From contig OZ025213.1 of NCBI GenBank assembly GCA_964019055.1, forward strand, positions 3,058,222-3,122,221: a stretch of 64,000 nt of DNA, given 5' to 3'. The stretch comes from Anthopleura xanthogrammica. Its lineage: Eukaryota; Cnidaria; Anthozoa; Actiniaria; Actiniidae. The notes below the pieces were generated by a model that saw only the letters and a program-made list of their open reading frames with translations, was not told the origin of the DNA and did not search any database. The position numbers were made by a program, and so were the translations under genes. This document shows, in pieces, positions 48,001 to 60,316 of the stretch (positions are counted from its first letter, which is position 1; every line of letters starts with the position of its first letter).

Positions 48001-51000
48001 CTAGCGAACTCGTTAAAGTCCTTCACCTTCGAATCTATCGATGGTTAATGAACCGCTTGTCCTTCAAGCCAAATCACGTGTGCTGCTAGATGGCTTACTT
48101 CAGTTATCATCAAATTAGGTATTATCAATCTTTAGCACTCAGATAATCTTTGCGACGATCTTTATGTTCTGGGGTATGCACATAACACGATCTTATAAAC
48201 TATTACTGAACTTCTAAATTCCAATTCGATCATGGAACGAGGGCCACAGGTTTGTTAGCCACTGGCTATTAAGTGCTACCCTCATAAAACAAGGTCGGTT
48301 TTAACTGATGCAGCTAAATTAAGACTTGTATCAACTCTCTGCAGGTCCTTTGAAGACTCTCCTATATATATTACATTCAGTTATCTGATGGAGTTTTGCG
48401 CAATAGAAGTCATCATTCTGATATGATTATAGACCATGTTTGCGCAAATTTGAATCTGGGAGATCTCTATCACTAGCTATGACGCTTCTGTGGCTTAACA
48501 TTAATCACAAATATATTTCCTTCAATAATCGTACATTTTTGTGCACATGTTTGTAAGTCTTTGAGAGGCTGATATGTCGCATAACTGGCTCCTTTAAGCC
48601 TTTAAACGTCGTTGATGGCCGGGTTTATGACTCACTTTAAGTGCGCGCATTTAGTGTAATCTTACACTGTTACCTGGCCTACCTACATTGTTATTAAAAG
48701 TATCGCCAAAAAGTACATTTCTAACGAGTTTTGGACATTACGCAGTTATATAATGAAGTAATGGAATGTCTGTATCACAACTTAAGATAGCAGTCTGATG
48801 AAAATAATGTCTCAATATTGAAACTCTTCTGTCAGCAGTTCAGTGCTATTGTGATAATGTTCAGACAGGCATATATCGTCACCAGCCCGTTACAATATAT
48901 GTAACATTTGCTGAATATATCTATTTATTAATTTTCTCAGCGCACATTGACCAATATTATTTTGAAGATGTAAGTATGATATTCGACTATCATGGATATA
49001 GTTATATTCAGTTCTTACCGGGTTTTAGAGGTTAATATTGCAAGCTGTCTTGTATTTTTTCTTCTTCGTCGCTTCCATTAATTTTGTGCGTTCAAGTATA
49101 TCATAAAAACATCTTCATACCGCCACTCATCGTAATAACAGTTCTTCTATCGCACTTGAGTTTGTCGTCCAATTGCACGCAATCGGCTACTGAAATAAAC
49201 AATGAAAAAAGAAATGTCTGAAGAACCGTGTCTAGGATGTATGATCTCATTAACTTATCCATCCATGCATACAAAAATCAGCTTCTAAATTCCAAAAGCC
49301 AATGTGCACGAATAGCTACTCTGTAGAGATGCTACTGCTTAATCCCATTTATTATTTATTTATCATTTAGTTTTTCAGTTTAGAAGTGCTCTAGCATTTA
49401 AAGAAGTATATATCAGATAGAACCTGTATCATATAGTACACTCTTGCGCGCCTTTCGGTCACCCTGATATTTACGGTAGCCAAAATCAAAATCCAAAACT
49501 GATACACGTCAAAAAATATTGACAAAGAAATGATCGTAATTAACATCTCGCTATTGTGGATGCTCGCTATTAAGGACATCCAAGAATATGGACGGTTTTG
49601 AGGGCGTCCTCAGCTCGAGAATTCACGAGCCTGTATTTGTGCAATTTGCAAGAAAATTCGTTTAACTGCAAAGCACTTTTGTGTACATAATTAACGCAAT
49701 ACATTATTAAATGCATCAAAAAAAAACCACCTTTCCATCCACCGACCTTTCCATCCCCCGACCTTTCCATCCCCCCACACCCACCACACACCCACAACCC
49801 ACACACAGCCGGCGAGGGGCATTAGACCAACCTACGATTCTATGCATAACTGAATTAACATAACGAGCAGTTCACGCAGCCTTATATGGATTTTGTTCTT
49901 GAATACAATAATGTCTGATGAAGAGTTTCCATATAGGGTGAACACTAACCCCATCCTGTTCCGTTTACTAGTTTGAATCGAGTCCTCCAATCGAGATGAC
50001 TGTCTGCACAATTATGTAAGTTGCGATAGGTTGTTGTAACGACTAATGCTGATTTTTGCTTTTGCTAGTTTTTTTTCTTGGCATATTTCAAATCGTTCCA
50101 TTTAGTCAGTGCCCAGTTGCTATAAATAGAAGCATTTACACTCCGTTCCCCAGGAGTTGCAACCATCTTTTTTGAAACTTTATTGTTCTCTTTATTCTCT
50201 CTCGCCAACTTAATTGCTTTTTTGTTTTTTTATTTTTCCTGTTCTTGTCTGATGACAGCTATCTAGATGTAATCAAGATCAGGCTAAAGATAGAAGACTC
50301 AAATATATTTTGCATAGTTAAGAACAAATTCCCAAGGAAAAAATTGGCATTTCAATACATCAAGGCTGTAAAGATCATTCCGGGTTATGAAGTGCAAGTT
50401 TGAAGCCTTGTTACTGCCTTAAAAAAGACTCTAGCTTCACACGCGGATATATAACGTTTTATTGTTTATTCAGCGGCTATTTTAATAGATGTTAATGTTT
50501 ACACAAAGTACAATGCAGCTTGCTGGCAAGGGGTGAAAAAAACATCCCAAGGGCACCAAACAACGCTAAATTATACAAAGAGAATATTAAAATGGCGACG
50601 CAAATCCGTCCTTGAATCAGGATGCATCACGCTATATTTTTTCCTACAAAAACTTTGTTTTCAGTTTCTGTTTACAAGAGTATTGGATACAACAGTTGTT
50701 ATTGCATTTTTTTTCCCCCAAGAAACATTTCAATGTTACTTTCATTAAAGGATTCCTTCAGTTGGTATTATTATAACTTGAAGGCTTTTTTTTATTGATA
50801 ACCACGTCTAGTTTATCTTAGAATGGGGATTAGACTGGTGTATCATACGTAGACTTCAAGTTTTATCATATTGTTATTGCATTTTTCTAGATCTGTCTGC
50901 ACTCTGTCCCTTGAGGGGAGAGCTGTCATGTCTTAATCGAGAAGCGAACATCGTGGCATTGAAGGCCAGGAGAGCAAGTTGGATACAAATGAAGTACGTG

Positions 51001-51039
51001 TCTAGGGATACTTTACTAGGCTGAGGTCGATCAGATGTT
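45004..51039. other. Six-kb spacer between deiodinase paralogs; no gene seen
   Basis: Short ORFs on both strands (for example 47823-48089 +, 46924-47199 -) show no family motif. Low-complexity CCACCGACC / CACACCCAC sequence lies at 49735-49806. The space next to 45004 should hold the promoter of paralog 1. Confidence 0.5.
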
Positions 51040-52120
51040 TTAAATGGTACTAACATCTAGAGGTTGATTATTGTTAAGATCTTTGTTGACATTATTCTCA
51101 AGCCATTTTTTGACATCTTGTATGTTGTAGAATGTTGGTCCAATCCCTCCAACGTACTGTACTGTATCATCTTGGATGATGTATAGACGAATGGGCATCG
51201 CTGCAAATGCCTTGTTCGTGTTGTTATCCATGCTGTCCACCAGCAGCGGGGAGTTGAGCTTTTTTGAACTGAGGAGCAACTGCGCAGCTCTGCAGCGTTC
51301 TTCTTGCGTCTTGTGTTGAGGAATCTCTGGCGTGTTCTGAAAATCGAACCAAATAAAAACTGAGCCAACCTGAGCCTGATACTCGCAGAAAAAAGCATAA
51401 AGAACACCTTTCATTTGCTAAAATCATTAACTTCCCAAAATCTGACCTTGACTCTGAGATTACCACGTTTAACAGAGGTAATAAAGATTTGCTCGCAAAA
51501 GCAGCTCAACCTGACCGAACATTGTCTTTTTGTCTTTAGAATTATTTCAAAATACTCAGCAAACGAAAGATGTATTAGGTGATTTTTATATAGATCCCAT
51601 GAGGCGTAAAAGTGACGTGAAGATAATGGTTATTTACCTTAAAACTCCATTCATCTGTTGGGTGCGCTTCTTCGATGTAAATTGTTACGAAGTCTGCAAT
51701 GGTGTTGAACTCCTCGACGATGTCTCCAAATTGCTGCAGTCTTGCCATGAACACTGGACACGTGCAACTACCGAAGTTAACGACTAGTGGACGGCTGCCG
51801 CGTGCCATATCGAGGAGGCGATGAGTCGTATTTCCGTCGACGGAGGTGAGTAATGGGTTGGGGGTCTGTCTGTTTAAGTAAGCTTCTCTTTGCAATTCTC
51901 GGAGCACTAGTTTCTGATAAGTACCGAACATCTTCAAACCAAAAAGCCCCTTCCAGTAATCTTCTTTTTGCATTTCGATGGTGGAGAGTTTTCTAATTAT
52001 CGCCTCTATTGCGCCGTGCGCAAAAGGAAGATAATACAAAAATTTGAAAAGACCAAAAGCTATGAGAAGTAAGCATGATGCAGTATAATAAGGAAGCAGG
52101 ATTTTCAGTGATGTCGTCAT
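51040..52120 (-). CDS. Iodothyronine deiodinase-like protein, Cys type, paralog 2
   Basis: A tandem paralog of the gene at 44-45 kb, same strand, with the same two-exon structure: 52120-51638 (161 codons) and 51336-51040 (98 codons plus stop), phase 0, 259 residues. The reading frame extends upstream only from a TTG; the first ATG is at 52120. A membrane anchor lies at about 10-30 (YYTASCLLLIAFGLFKFLYY). The core RPLVVNFGSCTCPVF, FGDIVEEFNTIADFVTIYIE and EAHPTDEW carries a TGT Cys codon (51760-51758) at the selenocysteine position. Exon 2 has LLVDSMDNNTNKAFAAMPIR and GGIGPTFYNIQDVKKWLE. Outside the active-site core the two paralogs are clearly diverged, so the duplication is not very recent. 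Confidence 0.9.
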
Positions 52121-55100
52121 AGTTGTAACAAGAACTGAATTTGAAGTTGTCTTGAAGTTTGTAGCGACCAAGATTGATGCGCAGTCTTTTACGTGCGGTG
52201 TATTGTGAACTCAAGTTTCTCTAACCGTGGTTATAAGTCATTCTTGGGACAAAAAGAATTCGTGCAATTTGTTTTGTGTGCTTGCTCCGATCTGGTTGAC
52301 CTTTCTTGCAATGTTGATCAGCTCGCAGGATGGGTTCTTGGAGTGCCGAATGATTGTGATGTCTTTTGATGCGATGAAGTGTTTGCTGAATACCTAGGCT
52401 AGCTGTCATGCTACCGTTCTGTTTATTTAGACTTCTTCTATTGCACCGCCAAGATATCCGACTGCGCCTCTCTGCATGTTGTAAACAGAGCCTTTGAGAG
52501 TCATTGCCGACACTATGGTTGTTGAACAAGTTATGATGACCTTATCAATGCTTAATTCACCAAGAAAACACGCAATTTCAACATCGTATTTTCTCATATT
52601 TCCTTATTTAATCTATCAACCAAAATAAACAAATAAATAAAAAAACTTCTCTCGTAGACGTCCATCAACATCTGTTTATCATTTGCTAACTCGTTCAATT
52701 TTTTTCCATTTCATGTTGGAGAAGGCCGCTCAAACAACACATTTATACCTCGGCTTAAACGTCAAAATTACCAGCTAATGAATCATTGTCTTTGACTGCT
52801 TCAGCTTTCTTGGCGATCTTTGAACTAGTAAATGAATCGTTAAGACAGCTTCTGCTCGCTGAAAAATTACACGCGTGTCACAAACGTTGTGAAGCGTTGA
52901 ATGAAAACTGTACACTCACGCGATTGCTTTTCCGATCACGCTTAGCACCACTTAGCAATGTACCAAGAAACATTTCCGGTATTAAACGTTGACTCTCTAG
53001 ACAACTCTATAGTTCAGCTGTGCTTGAAGCCTTTGGTAAAATAAATAATCTTGTAACCGGAAATCGGCGATTTGGACAGTTTAAAATCAGTTATTAGTAC
53101 TTGTGCTTTTTGTCTGTTCAAGTATTGTACATTCAAAATGGTGTAAAATCTAAAAAATCGAAATCATTTGGTTATTTTCGGCACTTGTTTTTCATAGGAA
53201 CTGAAGGGATAAAGAGTGAGAAAGAATCTTTTTCGTGACAGCTGCCTACACTTCACTCCTATCGGGGAATGTAAACAACAATTTAAAAAAAGACCGAGTT
53301 GGGACAGCACCAAATAAGGAAAGAAGACTAGTATAGACAAGGGGTTTGAACTGCTGCAGTTCAGCTGACTCATCGTCAAGCAAAAGCTCTGAAATACGGC
53401 AAAGATACTCACAATAAACAATAGAACGAAAGAGAAATTAAATATGAAGTGAATCTGATGTGCCATTTTATGATTTTAAAAAAATATGAAGAATCGCACA
53501 ACTGAGGAATGGAGTAGAGAGAAAGTTGCATTTTCAGAAAGAACTGCACTTTAGGTGAAATTCTGATGCTCAAAGACGACGGTTTAAGGACCTGTGGGGA
53601 AAATTTTTCATCTGGTGAAATAAATGACTGTGCTTCGAGAAAAAAATCCTTTCGTGCTGGTCTAAAGTCAAACTGAAATATCGACAATTATTTCGCAGGG
53701 GCACTGGAGTTAGAACTAAATAATTTATCAAGCCAAGATATAAAACTGATTTTACTTTAAATACTAAGTCAAAGTGCTAAATTTTCCCCAACTACTTAAA
53801 GAATGATAGCTAGCCAATAAAACAAAAAGGAATCCTTTGCTCTCGCAAATCATTCCCACTGGATGGACATATGATGGGCTTCCAGCTATGATAAGCATTT
53901 CATGTCCTTTGACACTTCGTTTTAGCTGTCAACAACGGGTTGATAGAGTTAGAAGACCTTGACTTATCCATCAGTTGCTGTCAATCTTCATGTCAACTTC
54001 TACTCAAACGTTTGATTGAAAATGAAGTCGATGACAGGTTGAATGAATCCTTTTTGACAAAAGATGAATGCCTTAATACATCATCTCAATTATGAACCAC
54101 TTAAAACTAGCCACTTGAATCAAGAAATCCCATAAAATACTGAGTTGTCTGTGTAATTGAATTATCATCAAACATGTCCTTAGCTAGATTATTATATTAT
54201 ATTATAAGGTCAGTAGATCGGATAATGTTAGCTTCTCAGTCTAAATTTATTTTATTGATTGAAAAAGTCTTTTTCATCATTTTAGTCAAGAGAAAATTTA
54301 TGAACTCATTTTCTCTTGTTTAGTGTTTTTCCAGAGCCTTCCTAAATACTAACTGTCCTTATTAAAAGCTCATTTATTTTGACAGAAGCGTGCAGAAAAA
54401 TCGTTCATCTTTATCATAATTCTTTATTAAGGTTACACTCCACGTCAAAGGCTTTCTTGTTTAATCCATTAAAGTAGACATAAACCAACTCAGCAGGTCT
54501 TCAAGCCAACGGCTAAATACTTACACGCACGTATGGATAATCACGGATAATCACGAATTTCCCTCATTCAAATGCAATATAAAACTCATCCTATACTAAT
54601 CCAACTATCATGTTTTCATGCTATCGCTTACAAATCAAAACGGTTATTATCTTTTCAAATAAACTAGATGTTAAGTATCATAATGAGCATATGTGCCTTG
54701 CCCCAAATCCCTAGCCTTTACGCTCTAGAACACTCTATTGCTGATTCCTAAAATGCTTGTCGTCTAAACACGGTTATCAAAATAAACTCCCACACAGAAT
54801 ATGATATTTCAGCTATTTTATGGCACTGATTCCTGGTTTGTAATTTACACCAGAACGAGTTCTTGTTAAAGAAATTTGATTAAATAGACTTTAATTGGGC
54901 GAAAAGAGAGGAGAAAGGTGGATAGCGAGATAACATATTTTGGTCGGCTGAGAAAAGCCAGAACACAGAAACTCAGAGACTTTTTGTTTGTAGCTTTACT
55001 AGTGGTTGAAAATGCGCATCACATGCAGGCGTCTTAAGCCACGTTCACACCAACTAACCTTCCTTATTTAGTAATTTATCTATCGCACTTCCTTCATCGT

Positions 55101-55496
55101 TTGGCTGCCATCTTTATAAACTACCTCCCAAAAGTAAAAGGTTTGAAAGTTGTTTAGTTTTTGTGCAGCCGGAGCTGTGTGAAAGGGCATTAGTTCAGCT
55201 CAAACAACTTTTAAACATGGTTAAAGAGGGTCCTGAAGGGGGAGGGGGTCCTAATCCCATTTCCAAGCCCAAAATTTTGCAAAAAAAATCAGTGATCCCA
55301 ATCCCAGTAATGGCTAAATCCACGAGAGCATAAATAAGAGAAGGAAACTTCTTAATACCGCGCGCGCCATGTGAATTCCCTTCTGGGCTATTTTTAGCAT
55401 CCAAAGTCGTTTGGTTTTTAATTTTTTGATGGCGTGGACGTGTGCGTGCGCGCTCAAAAACAACATACTTTTCTTCGATTTTTCTCACTTTTTTTG
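52121..55496. other. No gene seen
   Basis: AT-rich sequence with short ORFs only. The stretch next to 52121 should hold the promoter of deiodinase paralog 2. Confidence 0.5.
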
Positions 55497-58073
55497 ACAA
55501 AATCACAGGGAGCCCAATTTAGATAAAAGTAAAAGGTGAAAATAAAAACGGAAAAAAATCGCGTTTAATTAATTTTTTAAATTCCAGGTCAAGATAATGT
55601 CCTCTATAATACGAACGAGCAAAAAAATCCGTAAAAAATGGACTAGAACATTTTTTTTCGCGCGCGCCTTTGTTTTCCAATGTAATTTCCCTATGGTATC
55701 CTACGTGTGGATTTCTGTTAATATAATTTAACTTGTTAACTGGTAAAAAAGAGGTGAGCAAAAAACTACACTTAGCTTTTAGGGTTCTTGTCTTAGCCGA
55801 AACTCGTAAAAGGAATGAAAATATTTTAATCAATGAAATAGAAAAGGATATTTCAACTGATATCAGTTTGGTATTGTCTTTTCCGGCCTTCAGAATAGTT
55901 TACTCAGTATTAAATCAAGCTAAAGATCGACATCTAAAAGCTTATCTTATTTCCAGCTTCTTTTTGCTGCGACTAACGCATCTATATTTATTTTCATTGC
56001 GATAAAGATAGGGTTCATATGACAACGTAAAACTCTTCATATTAACCACTGAAGATTGTCATGTAAAAGAAGTAGAAGTGTAGTTTTTTGCTCACCTCTT
56101 TTTTACCAGTTTTCATCTGTTTGGTGCAGCTTTGTCTTGAAAAAGTACGGAAATCTCCAAAATTTGAAGTTGAATGAATGACATCCAAGGTAAATTCACC
56201 AAACCTGATATTGTTATGGATTATCTGTAGTTATCTTTCGTTTTTTAAGTAAGATTAACTAACAAACTGTAAAAATTTCGAACTTTGTCGAAGAATTTTT
56301 CAACAACAAAACTAGCCCTGTGGGGTGGTTGGTGGTGGGTTGTGTACACGTGACAAAATGCCTAAGCGGGAGAGTAGTGAGGTCGAAATTGGTTCTCGCC
56401 CCAGTCCCGCTGCCTTAACGAATCGTACAGAAGATAGTACGAAAATCTTCAGCCAGAGAAAAATTTTCTGCACGTAAATTTCGTTCCGAGAAATCGGTGA
56501 GGAAGATCAAAACGACTTTTAAAAAAATGAATCCCCCATCCTAGGGAACATTTTGGTCAAGTTTTTTCGGGAGTTTGTGGTTTAAAAGAAGGTGAAATCG
56601 TGGTTTAAAGTGTGTTGTGTTGTTCAAGATGGCGACTTGACTTTCCTCCCTTGTTAAATTATATTAACAGAAATCCACACGTAGGATACCATAGGGAAAT
56701 TACATTGGAAAACAAAGGCGCGCGCGAAAAAGAATGTTCTAGTCCATTTTTTACGGATTTTTTTGCTCGTTCGTATTATAGAGGACATTATCTTGACCTG
56801 GAATTTAAAAAATTAATTAAACGCGATTTTTTTCCGTTTTTATTTTCACCTTTTACCACAGGTAGCCCAAGCTATGGTTTTGAATATATATAGAGAGAAT
56901 GTATGACAGATCAAAAAATTTCTTTAAAATAAAATAAATTTCATATTTTATTGTTTCTTTACCGGTATATCAATGTTTTATTGCATGTTTTGTGGTTTCC
57001 TGACGGTTTGGTTGCATTTTAAGGCGATTTTAGGAAATTTTATCTCCTCTCTAAAGACGAAGTCAAGGTAGGAATCTTCAGACTCGGGTACTTTGGTTCA
57101 ACAGGCCGTAAATCGCCAGAAATCTGTTCCACGGCAAATTTTTCACTGGCTACCCTTCGCCCAATAAATATCCAACACATCCAATCCGAAAATTGCCATA
57201 TCGCTTCACTTCTTCCCGTCGAAATTCGCAAATATATACGCTCAACTCAGACAAATTCAACCGCGGACGGATCAGTCTCGCCACGGATTCAACGGTTGGT
57301 GACAAATCATTGGCTGTGTGGGGGAGGGTACATGACAAACGTTGACCTTTGCCTAGACTAAAAACCGCTCGATGACAGCGAGAAACAAGACCAATGTTTA
57401 GTTGGACGGAATGTAAAATTCATGCAGAGGAAAACCAGAACGTTTAGAGCTCTATTTCGTTAACATTATCTAGAAATCTTGACTTATTTATGGTTATATG
57501 GATAAGGAATCTTTTATTTCGAGCGGTTTTTAGTCTAGGCAAAGGTCAACGTTTGTCATGTACCCTCCCCCACACAGCCAATGATTTGTCACCAACCGTT
57601 GAATCCGTGGCGAGACTGATCCGTCCGCGGTTGAATTTGTCTGAGTTGAGCGTATATATTTGCGAATTTCGACGGGAAGAAGTGAAGCGATATGGCAATT
57701 TTCGGATTGGATGTGTTGGATATTTATTGGGCGAAGGGTAGCCAGTGAAAAATTTGCCGTGGAACAGATTTCTGGCGATTTACGGCCTGTTGAACCAAAG
57801 TACCCGAGTCTGAAGATTCCTACCTTGACTTCGTCTTTAGAGAGGAGATAAAATTTCCTAAAATCGCCTTAAAATGCAACCAAACCGTCAGGAAACCACA
57901 AAACATGCAATAAAACATTGATATACCGGTAAAGAAACAATAAAATATGAAATTTATTTTATTTTAAAGAAATTTTTTGATCTGTCATACATTCTCTCTA
58001 TATATATTCAAAACCATAGCTTGGGCTACCTGTGCTTTTACTTTTATCTAAATTGGGCTCCCTGTGACAAAAT
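55497..58073. mobile_element. Outer nonautonomous DNA transposon with 229-bp TIRs
   Basis: Termini CACAGGGAGCCC (55504) and GGGCTCCCTGTG (ending 58066) are flanked by the 7-base direct repeat ACAAAAT (55497-55503 and 58067-58073). The left inverted repeat is 55504-55732. The right one is split by a second element into 56653-56856 and 58042-58066, together also 229 bases, with a single mismatch noticed (near 55654). Removing the inner element restores the repeat without a gap. The interior (55733-56652) has no transposase; it holds a 36-bp inverted repeat (about 55737-55772 and 56077-56112) that may mark a third element. CA...TG ends with a 7-bp duplication recall the P superfamily, but that is only an inference. 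Confidence 0.85.
56850..58041. mobile_element. Inner transposon with perfect 514-bp TIRs
   Basis: An element at 56857-58034 starts CACAGGTAGCCC and ends GGGCTACCTGTG. The direct repeat CTTTTAC (56850-56856, 58035-58041) marks its target site. Its arms, 56857-57370 and 57521-58034, are each 514 bases and read as exact reverse complements, separated by a 150-base centre. The same ORFs appear in both arms in opposite orientation, which confirms the identity but not a protein. Terminal sequence and duplication length match the outer element, so both are probably moved by the same absent transposase. Confidence 0.9.
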
Positions 58074-59775
58074 CTATTAAATAAAGCAAAAAGATCAATA
58101 TTGGTTATCCTTTGTTCTCTGATAAAACACGACTGAGGCTGTTGAACACTTTAAAAAATGCGAAATTAATTTTTTTCCTCGAAAATCTTTACATGCTTTC
58201 TCTACTTGCAGGCAAATCAAACTTAACCCGACCTTATCATGGTTTTGGTTTAGTCATATTTGTTGGTTATTTGAGCCATTGAGTTGATTCAAAAAGAAAA
58301 GTATAAGCTTACAAGTGTTAAATGTGATTTTTCTTGATGAAAAGAATTAGAATCGGCCTTCTATTTTAGACACATGAACCTTGTATGGGTTGCCTGTGGT
58401 CCTCAGTAAATTCTTTTATTATAAAATAGTTATTTTTAATATTTGCTCTACAGCGTTTGCGATATTTAATAAAAGATAAAGTATGCCTCTGTCCAAGATC
58501 TGCAGTGCACTATGCATCGCGAGACCAAACGCTCACTGCACTGACGGCATTCAACATTCCCAGTAGGCAAATTTTAAACCGTTTGCTCAGCCAACTTTGA
58601 GAATAAAAAAAATACTAAATAAAAACACAAGTGGGAATGGTACTTACCACATCAGAATCCAGAATCCTTTTGAAAATTCCCGCTAAATTTACAGATTTCA
58701 TAGCAGAGACATAATAGCACGAATCGCAAAGAAATCGTGCAAATCGCCATTTTGGACCATTTTGTATATCGGCCAAAGGGACTGGTAAAACACACAGGAA
58801 GACCAGTAGTCATGCGTCCATTCCGGCCTTTCAATGTTTTTGACTTACAAGCTTTCACTACTAAATTTTATTAAAAAGTCTCAAAAGGGATTTGACAGTG
58901 GTCGACAGTAGTTGTGTAGCTCGCCCACACAAAAGGAAATTTGACATAATTCTTTGTAAGAAGGAAAAAAATATGACCGACATTCGTATTTGCAAGAATC
59001 TCTATTAATTGCTATTTGTATTTCTCCCAATAATATAATGTTGTTTTCTTTTTCGTTTAAGGTGCGGTAATACGAGCAACAAAATTGTGCAACTTGTCGC
59101 GCAACACAATTTGTTTGCTGCTTCACTAAGTTTTAATTTGGATGGGTTACCTGTGTTGCGAAGCTCTTCCGCCCCCTTTTGAGTCCATCCCGGTCGTCAA
59201 TTTATCCCTGGCGATGTATGACACCCTCCCGCGATCCAATTTTATCGTGTCAGCGGTTGTGTAATCTAATTATATGCAGTATCATATGCATAATACATAC
59301 GTAATGCAATACCTGGGTCACGCTAGAATTTATTACACTTGAGTACTCGGAATCTTTTTTTTTTCTATAGAGGGATAGATTATTATTATTGAGTCCAGTT
59401 GAACCCTTTATAAAATCTAAATTGCATCCCGTGGTATTACCTGCTCAGCTGAAATTGTTAACTTTTCACTTATGCTTTTTTGAGAATAAACATTATTTAA
59501 TTACTGAATTAACTCAAATTCGTTGCATATTCTCTAAAGAAAAGATCTAGAAATATTATTGAAATACTATTGAGACCAAATCAGTAAAACCAAATATTTT
59601 TAATTGTTTTGAAAATTAACTATGACTGGTTATGAGTATTTGTTTCGTTACCTTGTATGAAAATCATTATGTAGAATGTTTTGATTAAATCAGTCTGTAC
59701 AAAAAAAAAACCTCTAGGTAAAAAAATATACATTATGGACAGTGAAAAAACGGTCTGGACAGGGCTTCAGAAAAT
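58074..59775. other. No gene seen; further CACAGG-type termini
   Basis: ATGGGTTGCCTGTG (near 58386) and ATGGGTTACCTGTG (near 59142) resemble right ends of relatives of the nested transposons. No ORF of interest. Confidence 0.4.
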
Positions 59776-60111
59776 TCAAGCCCAATGCAGCTTGCGTGAA
59801 AATATTGTCCACATTCTTTTTTCTATAGAAGAGTTATAACGTATATTACTTTGATTAATTATTTTAACTGTACTCGAAAACCTCTTGTGACCTTTGTCTT
59901 TGTCGTGAGCATGCGATCGAACAAAACACGCGGAGTTTAAGGACATAAAACTCTCTAAAAAATTCTCTTTTTCTTCATTATTTACTTCAATGAACCCATA
60001 GCAAAAGTTTCCCTCCCTTCGATATTCATGCATATGATTTTGAAGAAAGTCAACCTCCTGATTTTTAAGCTCCGAAGAGTGCGAAGACTGAGACATTTTA
60101 GACTGAGACAT
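59776..60111 (-). CDS. Hypothetical ORF, 111 residues
   Basis: ATG-initiated on the minus strand at 60111. The first 85 residues are protein-like (SELKNQEVDFLQNHMHEYRR, then NNEEKENFLESFMSLNSACF). It begins only a few bases from the end of the Penelope-like fragment, so that insertion may have cut it off from upstream exons. Unidentified; it could also be part of another transposon. Confidence 0.35.
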   Translation of the reverse strand: MSQSKMSQSSHSSELKNQEVDFLQNHMHEYRREGNFCYGFIEVNNEEKENFLESFMSLNSACFVRSHAHDKDKGHKRFSSTVKIINQSNIRYNSSIEKRMWTIFSRKLHWA

Positions 60112-60134
60112 TTTATCTTTAAGTCAGAGAGATC

Positions 60135-60176
60135 ACTTACTGACGTTTCGGACGCTAGTCCTTCGTCGGAGTAAAA
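60135..60176 (-). ncRNA. Hammerhead-like ribozyme motif of the PLE
   Basis: On the minus strand the order is stem I 5' side TTACT, core CCGACGA, stem II GGAC-TAGC-GTCC, core GAAAC, then GTC and stem I 3' side AGTAA. The TTACT/AGTAA and GGAC/GTCC pairings are exact. PLEs are known to carry hammerheads with a minimal stem III, which fits GAAAC-GTC. The core here has C where CUGANGA has U4, and an extra A before stem II, so this copy may be inactive. Confidence 0.5.
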
Positions 60177-60316
60177 GAGAGAATAAGAGTGGAAGGTAGT
60201 GTATATATGATAAAGATAGAAAATAGATAACCAATGAGAGCAAGGTAGGCAAGGTTACAAGAAAAAAACAATAAGAAATAATAAAAAAAGAAATAATAAA
60301 AAGACAAAAGAATAGA

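Noticed and set aside
47823..48089. 88-residue Cys-rich ORF as a gene
   Set aside because: No signal peptide, domain or splice context; composition resembles chance ORFs.
57040..57851. Duplicated ORFs as a gene pair
   Set aside because: They are the same sequence in the two arms of the perfect inverted repeat of a transposon, with no family motif.
55504..58066. hAT classification from the CAGGG ends
   Set aside because: With ends set at CAGGG no 8-bp target duplication appears; setting them at CACAGG gives 7-bp duplications for both the outer and inner elements.
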